Shown here: piece after piece, positions 1-13,980 of the stretch
Layout: every line of letters starts with the position of its first letter
Numbering within the stretch: position 1 is the first letter of the stretch
DNA from: Beroe forskalii
Lineage: Eukaryota; Ctenophora; Nuda; Beroida; Beroidae
Direction of reading: 5' to 3'
Assembly (NCBI GenBank): GCA_011033025.1
Contig: WFMF01000066.1
Span: 124,001 to 188,000, forward strand
DNA length: 64,000 bases
Program-made: the position numbers and the translations under genes
Notes under the pieces: model-generated
Databases searched by the model: none
The model's input: the letters and a program-made list of their open reading frames with translations, nothing else
Told to the model about the DNA's origin: nothing

Positions 1-1057
1 AAACCTTCATTTCGGACTGTGTTTATTTTGTTTGTGTTTGTTTCACAAAATGAGTAAAAGCAGCCAGCCAGGCCGGGAGCCGCTGAAAATTCCTTGCCTC
101 TAATGAGATTAAAACACAATCCCTGCATGTTAAACACATTAAAAAGACACACTTAATTACTATACCGCACACACCATAAGGCTGTTGAAACACGGTGATT
201 TTTAACCACACAAAATCTTTCTTTCAATGAGATTTACATTTTATCACGTTCCATCCCATTGAAGCAGAGCGAAGTGGTGTAATTATAGCAATGTACAATG
301 AAGTGTAATGACGTAAGTTGTACTCGCCACTTCGCTCATACCTAATGATCAGATCTAAAAATAGGCCATGTTGTATAGGCGGAAGACTTACATTTATGCA
401 ATAAATACACGAGTATTGAGTACATGCCCATGTACAATACCCAGAACATAATAACGAACAAACCCCAAATCAGGAGGGTCACACACACATGATTAGCATA
501 CTGGTAGGATTATTAATTTGGAGAGCGTAGTACGAAGTAGCTTCACAAATTCTAAAGGATTCCTAGAAATTCACTTGAAATGAGTATTTCATTTCTCAAT
601 GTCTTAATCTCAAAGAAATCTTGTCATGGTTTGAAGACGCTCTTAAAAAGCTGTGATGAAGCTTATCATGAGTCTTGAAGTCCTTTACCAAGAATAGGGT
701 TGATTTTAGTGCAAATGCGAGCATTGGGTGCTATTTACTATTCATTTATCAGGGTCAAGGTGCGGTGCCGGCCATCAGACACAGTTTACATGTTAAGAAC
801 AGGAACAATTCCAAACAAATAACAACGCATGGAAACATTACCAAATACCAAATACCGAATACAGCACTGTGCCACAAATTCAAAACATCGGTATAGTGAA
901 CATTCACGTAGCTTAGTGTGGTTTTACACGGTGTAACGAAGCCATGTGTCGCAATATAGGTACTTTATTAAACGCTAAGAGAACTTGCATAAAAACTACC
1001 AGGGGACGTAACTGAAAGGTCGCGACACCGCAGTTACATTGAAGAGATGACATTTAC
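1..1057. other. No gene recognised; last receptor intron or 3' flank
   Basis: No exon encoding the expected TKRYM/APE kinase segment was seen here on the minus strand, so the stretch is probably intron between the last visible receptor exon and exons beyond the window. Nothing else supportable was seen. Confidence 0.5.
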
Positions 1058-4000
1058 CCCCATGTTGGGGTTTTGATGTACCTGAAAGTTGGACTTGTTG
1101 ACTTTGTCTTTGTAGTCCGTGGAGGTTATAGCGAGTCCCAAGTCACCAATACAGCAGTGAGCTGAAAAGAGAAGCGAATTAGTCATCAGATACACAGTAC
1201 ATTGCAACAGGGGACACAAACAGACACACTCCGCACCCCATAGTACACGTAGTACAGTACATCTCAACAGTGTACATATTACCGTACACAGTACAATGTA
1301 CACACTACACACTATAAGAAGTACACACAGCACGTCTGAAAGAGTGTACAATACCCCCATATAATACAATGTTCACAGTACATCTGTACAGGGTACAGTA
1401 TACGGTACTTCTGTAGTGTGTACGGTACTTGTGTACGGTACTTGTGTACAGCACAGCACGTCTGTGTGATAATGAGGCCGGTGCAGCTCAGGTCATTGTA
1501 AGGATTCAGCAGACCGTGTGTGTTAATAATACGAGGAATGTTAAATCATGTCCAGTCCTAATAGCAGCTCCTATTACCACACAACGTCACGTGATAGTCA
1601 CGTGTCAACGTTCTAAGTCACGTGTTACTGGCATATCTTCCCTCTGATTTTCAGTTTGATATCTTAAAACCGTCAAGGATAACACAACGCCATGATATCT
1701 CGATTCTGATGAAAGATTAGGAGCCTCGAGGTTTACAACTTGTGTGGTTCAGAGTTCTATCACCAAGCCATCCGACTGGTGATCAGGTCCGACTAGTGAA
1801 CAGGTCGTATTCGACGTTTCAAGAGACTGCGGGAGGCCCTAGGCTGGCATACCTGACACCAGGTAATTTCATTAAACTTGATTTCAGGGGATATTGAATA
1901 CGAGTTCACAGTTCCACCTTCTACTAATTATTTCACAGCTACCTGGAGTATACGGATCTGGAATTGGAACTGGAATACGGAGTAGAGAGAGATCGGCTTC
2001 TCTCATTGGAAATAGCTCAGTGGTACACAGTGTGCCATTGGCTATTGCCTATTTCCAAAATTCAATAGGTGAAGCCTGTTTTGGCAGCTTCAGTAATCAG
2101 TATTTGGCATTATACGAACATTTTTCTGGATCATACATTACTTTTGTATTAAACCTGGATGAATGAACTTTGTACCCATCCCTAAACCTTTATGGACGAT
2201 GTATAGCTATTCTCTGTTTATAGTGTATACGTATGTACATACTGCATGATATGTACATTGTACACTGACTATAGCAGTGCCCAGTGGACACTGGACACCA
2301 TTACATTAAAAGCAGTACCGCGCACATTGAGATGCGTCATAAGTCCACCAACCAACTTCCTCCAGACATTATTTCTGCCGGATTAATGCACAGCATTATA
2401 TCCCACTACTTCAGTAAGTCCACCCATGTGCTGCTCTGCCATTGGTCAACGCACACAGGCTCAGCTCTGTGATTGGTTAACGTATACAGGCTCTGATCTC
2501 TGATTGGCTAGCGCACATCCGCTCAGCTCTGGGATTGGCTGGCGCTGTCAGAAGGGGAAATTACTGTGAACATTGAGCTCAACCAGTTTAATAAGGTAAT
2601 TAAATCAGACAAGAGGCACTGCCTAAGAGCCACTAGTCGAGCTCTGGTAGGAGACGTGTACGAGAAACGGCCGGGTCACTGTGACGTCATTATCATGGCT
2701 TAGAGTGGGGTTTTAATGACAGTCAACCGCCTCCTCTTCACGCGCAACCTTTGTTAGAAGCCGCTTCATTTCACGTTAGAACAGACAGACGGACATACCT
2801 ATGGCAACGTGCGTGACGAATACAAAAACTTAGACATTACACACAAAAACATACACAAAGGAAAACATCATACAAAAAAACATACACAGAACCTACACAG
2901 AACCTACTCTAAACAAAACTAGCATCATCGGTTAAATCAAATCGAATTCTTCATTCCAATATTTTGGTGAAAATACTCTAGCAATGCCTTTGAAACAATG
3001 ACATTGGAGTGTTAATACGATAATTGGCAATTACAACTCCTTATTATAGACCATTGAAAGACCATTAAGACAATATGGTCTTTGAGTAAGCCGTCGTAAT
3101 TAACATTTTATATACATAACAAAGAGGACAAACAAAAACAAAACATAGACATGAAGGATTATAACATTGTTTGAAAACCCCGACTAAGTAACTTATTTAG
3201 CCCAAAAAGTAGTGGACACATTCAAATGATTATGAGGAATTATTAAGAGCGTTATAACCCTAACAAAGCGCACCAGCCCTCCCCACAACACAAGTAGCAC
3301 ATAAAACACAAGTCTTCATTCATAGACATGATATTTGCTTTTTGAAATACTCATTGGATATTCTCACTCACCTGTGTTCAATACAGACTATCTATCTTTC
3401 GTAACAAATCATTGAATGGGGATTGTGGGGCCTAACGTTAAATCCCAAGAAGGAAAATTTATAAAGTACTCACTTGGTGTTTTGACGAGAATGTTGTGAG
3501 TTTTGAGGTCCCTGTGAGCTATCCCGGGCTTGGAGTTGTTGGGGTTGATACCGAATATAGCGCTGTGTAGGTGCTCCAATCCCTTGTAGATCCCGTGCAC
3601 GGACTGAAGAGATCATAAAGTGTTAACATGGTTACATATAATAAGACCGAATAAGGTGAAGTTACGTTACCATGGTTTAAAGTGACTGGGTGAAGTAACT
3701 TTACTATGGTTAAGTGACTCGTTGCCATAATTTTTTTGCCATAACTTCAATTACAATGATACAACGGACCGACTGCCATACACTAGAAGTTTGAGTTAAT
3801 TTTGTTTTGGCGACAAAGTGCAATGATAATCAGTGCTTTTTGACGAAATTCCCGGAATTAAATCCCCATTGCACACTCCACTGCCCCCTAGAATTACAGT
3901 TTCCGGTACCCTCCGAGGAATGGTCACGTGGCAGTGGTGCCCTGGAATTTAGCGTCAGTAACATGATGAACCCGACTCCACCTGCCATGTCATAGGGAAA

Positions 4001-7000
4001 TATTAGGAATTGTAACACACACATCGGACACGTAATGCAGTATTTAATAACGGCACAAATTTTAAGTGGCGCTAAGTGGCGCCAAACTTTAAAACATTTC
4101 AATTAAAATGCACACTTGTGGTTTTGAGAGTCATGAGAACGGAGCTCAAACGATATTGTTCTCAAAAGCAATATTTGACCTCTAGTATATCTGCTGTGTC
4201 GTGTGGTTTGAGTGTGCGTTTAAAACTGCGTTTAAAATTCGTGTGCATGTATAGTAACATGCACTTCATTATCTCAAGTAGCAAGAACAAACGGGCTTGA
4301 ATTAGATCAGTGTTCACAAAATTGCTAAAATTCTGAGCTTAAATTATGGAACTTTTTGAAAATCTCGCGACTCTCTCAAAATATTCTGCGTTATGAACCT
4401 TGCTTCTCAGGCCCTGGGAGATCTCCCTGTCTTTCAGTCCTTTTCCTCCCCACACAAAGAAAGACAGCGCCACCAATTCCCTGACTAATAACCCTCTTGA
4501 TTGAGCAGATTGATTGGGCGAGGAGTTTTCACGTTTACCTGACAAGCAATCAATCAGGCGAGGGGAGACTAGTAAACTGATGCCTGCATGTTACCCCTTT
4601 ACTCAGGACCAGGTATCTCTGCCTGGCACGCAGCCAGGGTAACTCCAGGGCTATAAAGTGGTGGGAAACCTCAAATACAGGTCCTGTGTGAACAGTAGAC
4701 GCCCCCACCCTCACCACTTCTACACTGTATCTCCTGACAGTGACGTAAAATTGGAGTGGCCATGTGCCTCTTGAACCCTCGGGAGTGACTAGTGAGCAGG
4801 GCAGGGAGTGACTAGTGACCAGAGGCCAGGGATCACGCCGGGTTCCGTACTCCATGTGCCCGGATACGCCGGATAAGTACACTTCACCACCAATTAGCTC
4901 CCTCCTTCGGAGGGAAATGCGTTGGGAAGGACAGCCCAAAACAAAGCTCTAATACAAATAGAGCAGAGTTCAGTGAACGGGGGAACACGTGAGGGATGTC
5001 ACGTGACCTAACGCAGTGAGATATAACAAGTACATGGGAATGATAAGCGGGGGAATACTCTGTGTGTGTAGTGTGGTGAATTAGTGAGCACATTATCTGA
5101 TATGCGATACGTTCTTAACATTCTCCAGGATTTTCATGTGACGGTCAGTGTGTGTGATGTGTGTTTGTAAGTCTGTGTGATGTGTGTTTATGTGTGTGAT
5201 TTGTGTGTGGAACGGCTATTTCTCTACTGGCAATGCCCACTGCCCAGTAGGTAACTCTGGGGTTCTGGGAATGTCCTTTGTTTAGTGCGGAAGGGAATAT
5301 TTTCAATGCGCTATAAAATGAAATATCATTATTATTTATGAATTTAATTTATTCATTATGGACATAATAATTTACTGTAGCTTAAATTTTATTCAACATT
5401 AATAAACTGCAGATTTCAGTACATTTATATTTAAACACAGTCCAAGGGCTGAATTTCGAGTAATGAACAATGAGACGAATTGTGAATTTAAGAATAAGAT
5501 GACCCAATTAATCACGTAACAATGAATTTGTGAATCATAGATGTCCAAACAGATCATATAGTTCCAATTTCCAGTAAAACGAGGGTCATTGCAAGTTCTA
5601 CCTCTAAGAGCTGGAGAGGTGTGTATCTGGCGTGAGAAAGGTATTCGTAAAGTGAGCCATGTTGGCAGAACTCCATCATGATGAGCCATCGTGTGGAGGA
5701 GGCAGTGGACTTACAATCACTGCCCATGTAACCTGAGCAGCAAAATGGATAAAGTTTGCATTGGAGACAGGGTCTGAGGGTAATCAACTCATCAAATACA
5801 TTCAACTTAATAACGGTTTGTAAGTTTATAGCCAGGATGTCCCATGGAACAGTATTGCTAACCTAATATGTTCTCGTGTCGGAGCCATGATGTCTCATAC
5901 ATTTTGACTTCTTGGGTCCAGCTCTGTTCATCTCGAGGGTCGAATTGTTTTATGGCAACAGGGTCACCTCTCCAAAGAGCTTTCCACACCTCTCCATACC
6001 GGCCCTTACCTACCAACTCTATCAACTGCACTTGCTTTGATATCGTCCTCTGCCAGAGTAGTTGGTGTGAATTGAGGGCGATCTTATTCAAATATTATGT
6101 TGCTTAAAATGGGGTTACACAAGGAAATCATGGACTGGCATGAATTCATTAACTGAGTAATAGTAAACAATATATATTATATACTTGATAAAAATCACAC
6201 CAATACACCATGTCAAACACATTTGAATTTGAAGAGTAATTTATAACCTGAACAAACTGTGTCCTTCCAGCACCACTGGTATTACTCAGGCTCACTTCAT
6301 CAAGAAGGTTGTGATTATTGTACTGCTGGGTTTCTTTTGTTAGTGCCAGATAAGGATCCTTTTCTTGTCCAAGCAGCTTCTTAAACACATCTGATTTTAT
6401 AGTTCTATAGGTAGCTACCACAATACAAACTATGACAAGGGTAGTTACTGCTCCAATAGCAACCATCAAAATGTTACTGTTCTCTGGATCTAGAGGGAAA
6501 TTTGGACTAAATTGGTACCTTGAATTAATAACTCCAAATATCTATTGCAGCAAATCATCACATAGATACAGAGAAAAAGAAAAGATTGAGGCAATACTTT
6601 TGTTTTATTGTTACCTACTTGGATCATACATTATGGACTAGTTGAGTAACCAAATACAGGACAAACATCTTAAACTAGTCTATCAGACCATTGTACAGCT
6701 AAAATTACATATACTCACTTCCTGAATAATCATTTGCTTGGAATTCATTGTTTATCCTCTTAACAAATCCATCCATGTCCTCATTACAGAGTGTGGTGTT
6801 ACAACATTCAACAATCTGGTCATGCCCTACATGTCTGGATTGGAAACACATGTGTCTCACTATATGTGCACCAATGCATCCTTTTTCAAAGTGGACTATA
6901 GTCTTTCCATCCCGTAATACAGATCTGTAGCAATAACCTGAAAAGTGATGGTTTATATAGCATTGTTTAAGTAACACAATTTCAACTGAACAACTGGATT

Positions 7001-7388
7001 TAAGAACTAGATAATATATTTCAACTCAATAGGCTCAATAGGTAGTGTCCATGAAAGATAATCCAAAAGGTTACACATAAGGACATTATAAGTCCTTTTT
7101 GTCAGATTTAGCATTAAGAAAATTACAGCACCTCAAATAAACTCAAATCCTTCCAAATCTTTATAACCACATTGCTTAATGCATGTGCTTTTTCAATGAA
7201 AGCAAATTAAAGCAAGGTTTTAAGGTTAATTGCTCACCAAATTCAGATCTACATAGCTTATTTTCACATGTAGAATGTGAGGTTTCAGAACAAGAGCAGT
7301 TTACTGGATTTATTTCTTCCTCTGGATATATGTCATCATTGTAGGCATTAACTGATGTCCATAGCAGTATCAAAGTAACAAAAATCAT
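1058..7388 (-). CDS. TGF-beta/BMP type I receptor serine/threonine kinase (3' part outside window)
   Basis: Single-pass membrane receptor kinase that would phosphorylate Smads after ligand binding. Seven exons (minus strand): 7238-7388, 6719-6937, 6248-6489, 5863-6049, 5602-5732, 3474-3603, 1058-1161. All have GT-AG borders and their phases join without a break, giving about 388 residues. Exon 1 starts at the only in-frame Met (a TGA lies three codons upstream) with signal peptide [15 protein letters not shown]. Exons 1-2 form the Cys-rich ectodomain ending ECCNTTLCN, the family CCX4-5CN box. Exon 3 holds the TM segment ([20 protein letters not shown]) and a GS-like box [14 protein letters not shown]. 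Exons 4-7 hold the kinase: GKGRYGEV loop, VAIK lysine, L45 region [13 protein letters not shown], catalytic [11 protein letters not shown], and DLGLAI (DLG is normal for type I). The last exon ends ...NMG, where relatives continue TKRYM; kinase subdomains VIII-XI must lie left of base 1. The L45 loop is closest by eye to ALK1/2 (BMP side), weakly. The GS box is atypical (see findings). Domain order and RTIS junction identify type I rather than type II. Confidence 0.93.
1180..1460. repeat. Degenerate GTACA/TACAC-rich simple repeat
   Basis: Many imperfect copies of GTACA, TACAC and GGTACTTGTG follow one another directly upstream (in gene sense) of the last visible receptor exon. The ORFs across this stretch are products of the repeat. 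Confidence 0.6.
2431..2700. promoter_or_regulatory. Four ATTGG (inverted CCAAT) boxes at 31-bp period plus a CRE
   Basis: ATTGG pentamers start at 2441, 2472, 2503 and 2534, exactly 31 bp apart, within a 31-bp direct repeat (CTCAGCTCTG-GATTGGYT-like). A full CRE, TGACGTCA, is at 2682-2689. Evenly spaced CCAAT boxes about three helical turns apart are typical of NF-Y-driven promoters. The block lies in the 2.3-kb intron between receptor exons 6 and 7, so it could be an internal or bystander promoter. No transcript start or coding exon was identified next to it. Confidence 0.45.
5150..5212. repeat. TG-rich microsatellite
   Basis: Interrupted TGTGTG runs in the intron between receptor exons 5 and 6. 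Confidence 0.7.
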
Positions 7389-7556
7389 TAAAATTCATCA
7401 CATTCCTCAAAAGATTGTTGTTATCAATAATTTCTATTATCAATAATAAATCATTCTAATGGATGTTCTATTGGATGTTAATAAATTCATACCAATGCAT
7501 GTAAAATATGAAATTAAAATATGAAATTATGTTGTTTTATTAAAAAATTATGTTGT

Positions 7557-7832
7557 CACTGCACTTGACGGTGCTATACCCTGGTACCAGGGGGTGACTG
7601 CTGGGGGCCTACCTCATAAAAAAGCTCGCAATTTAAACACCCGAAAGCTGAGGTAGGTATTGGACTGAAGATGCCTGCACACCACTCATCTTGGTGTGAC
7701 TCACTAAGATCCTGCTGCTCTCAACATTGCATTACCTAAAGGAATCATGTTGGTGTTCAAGTACGGAGTTGGAGAAAAGTCTTGCAGATTGATGTCTTGA
7801 AGAAATATATTTTCTTTTTAATTCAAATATGT
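7557..7832 (+). repeat. Dispersed repeat family A, copy 1
   Basis: About 275 bp starting TCACTGCACTTGACGGTGC and ending near TTTTTAATTCAAAT, nearly identical to 9278-9554. It contains ATACCCTGGTACCAGGGGGT, a short palindromic block. It lies just 5' of the receptor start codon. No coding capacity or clear terminal inverted repeat was seen. Confidence 0.85.
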
Positions 7833-9277
7833 TTTAACCCTGATTTTCAGGAGAAGCATCTCTCAAGATGAAGTATTGGATCAGGATGCATGCCACTCGC
7901 ATTAATTTCATTAATGTGCAACGTAAAAGGACACAAATGACCCGGATCCATCCCCCGGTCCTCTACTTCTCTTCACTTAGTGTGTTGCTTAATTTCTTGA
8001 AGAAAACAAGATATTTGAAGAAAACAAGATATTTAAATTTCATGCCATTTTTACAAACATAGAGATCGTACAAGTAAAATAAAATTATCAACGATGGGAA
8101 TATCATGGTTAGTTGCTGCCTTGTTATCCTGAGAACAGATTTTGGGACCAATAGATGTTAATTTCCGAGTAATTCAGGCTGAGTGGTCAACAACTACCCC
8201 ATGGTGTAATCTCACATGCAGCCAATAATAGCATATTCAGGGCATAGGAATCATACTTGCTGGGGCTATTGTATGAACCAAAACAAAATATGCAAAGTTA
8301 AGGCAAGCCTGAGGTTTGAGAAGCCAGCAGATAAATTAAGAATGAAGAGTTGAAGATAAGTGGCTGCTCTGTCAGATTCACCTTAAAGAATATTTGTTTA
8401 CATGGGATTATTATGCAGCTTGTGGGTATAAACCATTAGTTCCAAATTTAATTAAATTTAGTTATAAGTTATCTTTATTAAATCAAATTAAAATAATATA
8501 AAATTCAATAAAATTATGATTGGCCTTTACAACAGCTACCTAGTTATGGATACAACTTCCAATACAGTGCTATTGTATGAACAAATAGCACAGTATATTA
8601 ACAAACAAGAACACCACCTGGACCTGGAAAGAAGTTAAAAAGCCTCTAGGCTTGAAATTAATCGATAATAGTTATATTGTAAATTTAGCGACTGCTACAA
8701 TGTTAACATTTTGGGCAGACCTACTCTAATCAGTATGGAGCTTCAAAGCTTTATTAACTTGAAGTTGAAGTCATGTGAGGGGAGCCATTCAACTTCTTCA
8801 TGCTTATGCTGGTTTTTGAGTATGGCATCTTTGAGCCTTGCTTTTACCTGACCTAGGCTAGAAGTGGAATCAAGCTGCAACTTTTGATGAAGTGTATTCC
8901 AGAGAACAGAAGATTGGTAAACAAAAGTGTTTAGATAGGGTGGGGGGTTATAATAGAATTTGATGAAGATCTTTTGAGAAATTAAAAAAGTGAGTGTAAG
9001 GCAATGGGACTTTGAAATTTGATTATCTTAAATATTTCCATAAAACAGTGGTAACTATGGAGGTTTTAACAGTAAGGATGTCATATTTTTTAAAGAGGGG
9101 TTTCGTGTGTTCCTTGCAGTAGAATTCGACTCCAAGTACTTGGGATCCAATAGGCCTGGCTCTAGAGCAGGTTTTAAACTTATCAATGAATGCATTATAG
9201 TCTCCAAATAGAAATCTTGGTGCTTGGAGTAAAGACAAAGACCAAAGAGCAAGTTTCAGTTTCATTCAGGCAGGTGG
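7833..9277. other. Intergenic, nothing recognised
   Basis: AT-rich stretch with only short ORFs. The only structure noticed is a small direct duplication of a 15-16 base AAGAAAACAAGATATTT unit near 7998-8034. Confidence 0.5.
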
Positions 9278-9554
9278 TCACTGCACTTGACGGTGCTATA
9301 CCCTGGTACCAGGGGGTGACTGCTGGGGGGCCTACCTCATAAAAAGCTCTCGCAATTTAAACACCCCGAAAGCTGAGGTAGGTATTGGACTGAAGATGCC
9401 TGCACACCACTCATTTTGGTGTGACTCATTTAGATCCTGCTGCTCTCTACATTGCATTACCTAAAGGAATCATGTTGGTGTTCAAGTACGGAGTTGGAGA
9501 AAAGTCTTGCAGATTGATGTCTTGAAGAAATATTTCTTTTTAATTCAAATTATG
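9278..9554 (+). repeat. Dispersed repeat family A, copy 2
   Basis: Same orientation and nearly the same sequence as 7557-7832, differing by a few single-base indels. A third, interrupted copy is at 45176-45737. Confidence 0.85.
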
Positions 9555-12500
9555 TTGTTTTTTATTATTATCTTGATTTTGGATGTCACCATTAAAGCAA
9601 AATTATAAAGCAGCTTTTAATTTGCACCAATATAAAGTAATGGGTGATGAAAAAGAATGGAAAAAACTTCAAAATAAGCCTCACACACAACTGACATTAT
9701 CCAGATTGTTTAGCATTCATTTCAGGGGTGGCTTGTATGGGTCATCATTTTGGGACCTGAAATTTCACGATTTTCTAGTTAAATATCATCAAATTGTTCA
9801 AAATTCCCACAAACTATGGACATCTGCATTTGATGAAATGCCCCCTCCCCTATATCTGCGAACAACCACATTGGTCATCCTCCCTGTCCCCTGTCATGGA
9901 AGATGTTATTTATGGTGGTCTGTAACAGAAATCAATAGAAGTGGGCAGAGCCATTACTACATGGGTTGATAGCCATTACCATATCTGCTGATATTATTAA
10001 GATTTCTGTGTTTCACAGCAATGATCAATCATATCAAACATCGGCTGACAATTCGTGAAATAGATGAACATTTTCAAAAATCCATGATTTGATGCATATC
10101 CTTGACTAGTCCCAGGCGTCTCAACAACTGCTAAACTGATGTTATCCCAATTCCAGTGTTGAAGCTTCTGAATTAAGTGGTGAATGCTGTCTTAAAGAAC
10201 TCGCTTAAGGGTCAGGCTGGTTTTTCCTGCTGAATATCATCGTCTTAAATGCTAGCCATAGCCAGGAACCACTGGTAATATATTTGGGCAAGCAGGGAGG
10301 CCATACAGCTGGAAAGTTTTTACCCACTACTTTGTCATCAAAATCGCTTAAATTATTCTTTTGGTCAAAATTGAGGTATGGGGGTCACTCCAGTGCTCCT
10401 GAGTTGTGATCAGGTTGGATTCCAGCTAGATTTTGAGTTTTTGTCTGAAAACTTCACCTACGAATTTGAGTGCTGATTTAGAGCCATTTGAGCCCCATTA
10501 TGGTGAAATAATTAAGGCAAATTAAGTTTTTGGCCAAAACAACACCCCAAACCAGCATTGTTATAGGTTTCAATGGGTTACTCAGCATCCTTAGGCATTG
10601 TATTAAATTATTTTACTCAGTTACCTGTTTCCAACCAACACAACGCATGAAAACCTGTAAACCATAAGTGATGCAATATTTTCTAGTGTCTCAACCAGAA
10701 GCTGACCTCGCATCAACTCTGGCCTGCTCGTGGTACTCAGTTAATTTTTTTAGAACTTTTGCATATGTAGTGATTTTAGTGATGATTAGCCCGAAATATT
10801 TTCCAACATTCAAGTGAAAATCACGAGTTTTCTGGATTCTGCCGCCAAAATAGTGAGCTGCCTTTTTTGGAGCACTGTTCTCACGCTCTTCGAATGATTT
10901 GACTTAATGAGACTTTTATTGCCCTTCCAAAGGTTTGAAATTAACCTATGGGCCTCAAATTTGTTCAAGATATTCCTAAGAGTCAAAATATGGTCTAGTT
11001 TCCATAGGGAAGAACAAAATGTGTCGCCACGGTCGTCTTACTGCTATCAGGGAACGTGGTTAAATAACCTCACTGAGAGCCTCTTTTTCCCACCTAAAAT
11101 TAAAAGCTTCACAACTACCAGACTATTTTGAAATTCATGAAATGGACTTTTGAACATTAAATGTTCATCTATTAGCTCCATCAGGGCGAAATCAGTCGAC
11201 ATGAAAACTAAAAGCATGTCCCTGCTACAGCTCTCTCAAATATGCCATAATAAACGAAACAGACGATAGTTTAGTCTTCACCAAGATCAACATTTCAAAA
11301 GATCATCGATTAGATCTGATTACATCATGACCTCGTTCACTCATCACTGACTGTTCAAAAACCTACTGATGTCATGATTTAGCTGTTTGTTAGGGTGATC
11401 ACTGATCATAAAATGATGGCCGCATCAATGAGATTTCTCAATCTTTTGATTTGAATCAGCCTAGCATGGTCAAAAATGAAATATGTATGTATACCCATTA
11501 CTATCATTTCTTGAAATTAGTACTTTAGATTACATAGTAAGATGCTCTAAAGATTAGGTGGGAAGTGGAAAGGAAGTTCAAGACTTAGAACCAAAATAAA
11601 AAGCCGTCATTTTAAGGATTAAGATTCGTTCTCCATGCCATTTTCAATGCAAATTATATCTTAATGATTTGTTATTCAATGCTAACAGGCGTTTGTATTT
11701 TTAAATGAACAACATTTAAATAACTGCAGAGTAAATTGAAGCACCAACTGATTTAAGCGATGAGCACAGTTCACACCACACCCAGCATGAAATACGGAAT
11801 GTTAATGTGTAGCCTGCATGGTCGTCACAACAATCTATCTGTGTATTCCACATTTCCAATAATTATTTACTTTATTGTTACATCTACTGATCTCGCATTT
11901 CTCTAATATAATATCGTTGAATAGGTCGATAGTAGACTTATTCTAATATCCTCAGACATGATAAATTTATCAAACATGCATCTATCCGATCACTGGAAAA
12001 TGGATAGAATCCTTGGAGCTGTCCTTGTTTCTTTGTTATTGACGGCAAATAGCTAGTACTCACCTCCCATCAAGTTTGCTTGTGGAGTAGGTAATTGAAC
12101 TGACCAATCAGAGCGTGAGCTCTGGATACTCAATTTCTACTCTGCAACAGATAATGTTGAGAATATTAGCTATTCAGCCGTCCATAATACCCGAACTATA
12201 ATCCCATCTCCCCTCAGGACTTTGCCCCGCAACCACTCCTCGACTGAGATAAAGAGCTCTAGTATATTTAGGAGGCACAGCGAGCGACCTCCAACCAAGG
12301 TACGACTGCCAAAGTCGGAGCGTGGCCAGCAGTCCCCGAGCAATCTCGATACGACCAACGGTGACCAGGACCCTAACAGCTAGCACTACTCAATTCTTTT
12401 AACTTTTAACTCGTGCGTCTCGTGACAGTGAGCGCGCGCGCACGTGTGTGGCGCGTGATGGTTAGCGCGCGCAATGGGTTAGTAAATTCGACAATGAAGG

Positions 12501-13980
12501 AGCCTGGCGAAGTTCAGCTGTCGGTAGGAAGCTTGTTATATATGTTTTAAGTATTTATTCTTGATGTCAATACATTGGCACAGCTAGTTTCATGGCCCCC
12601 ACAACGTTTTTATAATGTGTTCATTGCAAGTTAATGTCATCATTCGTCATTAATCTCCATAAAATTAGGGTGATTTTCACTGCAATGAAAATGCGATTTC
12701 TCACGAAACACTGCGATTACTGCAGATTCAATCGGCACTTTACATGGCGAGATAACTCGCTGCATGCCACTTTTAATTTAAATTCATCAACAATCAACTT
12801 CTACGTGCGCAGGTGTTGTGTTTTGAATTTTTAGGGATTCTGTACTATGTATATTATTATTCCTGGTTTATATATGAACAGTTTTACTTTTGGTGGCAAT
12901 TTCTTTGATTTGATAGTGATGTACGTTAAAATTTTAAAATCATTCCGGCGGAATATCCTAATTCATAATCACTCAAACATGCTGTGTTTGTGATACAGCG
13001 GTCACTGCAGTACTGCACTGAAAATTGTATATATCTGAAGTTAACTATTTATTGATGAGTTATTGTCAATAATAATTGTAAAAACGCTGTTAAGATCGGC
13101 TACCACTTTGAGGTATACATTAGCTGGAATTCTAGATGCATTATGATATAGATAAAGTAAAAGAACTATGTATTGTAGTATATATTGGGGCTGTTAACGT
13201 GTTATATCGTACTTAAAATGTTAATAATTAAGACAAGGAAAACTTTTCTAGTTTAATTGGGATATAACAGAGGGTTATATTTGATTTTTAGGCTAACGCC
13301 ACACCCTTTGTGGTATGCGTGTACTGTGTATTATGTTGCCATGGTTACCAAACCGAGATCCGTGGCTAAATATGCGTGGTAACTTTTGTATTTTCAACGT
13401 AAATTGACTTTTTGTACCGAGTTGTTATGATATGTAAATTTCTATCATTTTTATAAAGATACTGCATTTTACTGTAACATTTTAATTGATATATTTAAGC
13501 TAAAAGATATCGTGTTGTTCATTATTTAATTCAAATCAAATTCAATTAAAACATTCGTTTATAATTTTGGTTAATTGAAGTGCTAATGAAGGGTTCAGTA
13601 ACAAGTAAAAAGTGCAAACTATGATATTACGCACTGGCTGCGAAGCACGAAGTCGTAATATTTCTTTGTAACCGAGGCTCCAGGCCGAGGTTTAATTAAA
13701 TGAAAGGTTTGGGATCGTTCACATATAACGAGATCAATTTTTTTTTGTCCATTTTCAACCCCCTCCCTCCGTGTAATCAAACGTAATCATTTGATTTTGA
13801 AATCCCTGTTTTTTTAGATGATATTATAGTGAACGATTCCTTTGAGTTTGCACTTTTAACGAGTTATTTAACTGAATTATGCACCGAAAATAGATCCAAA
13901 GCTTTTGCAGTACTACAGGTACAATTATATATTTACTTTCCGATTGTCAAGATAAATGAAATAACCAAAATTTAAGCAAG
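9555..13980. other. Intergenic, no gene recognised
   Basis: The longest reading frame (9583-9969, 128 codons) shows no domain or splice context that I recognise. GC-rich alternating purine-pyrimidine sequence (GCGCGCGC with CACGTG) occurs near 12425-12475. The remainder is AT-rich with nothing supportable. Confidence 0.5.

Noticed and set aside
9583-9969. 128-codon ORF
   Set aside because: No recognised domain, no splice or promoter context; chance length in AT-rich sequence cannot be excluded.
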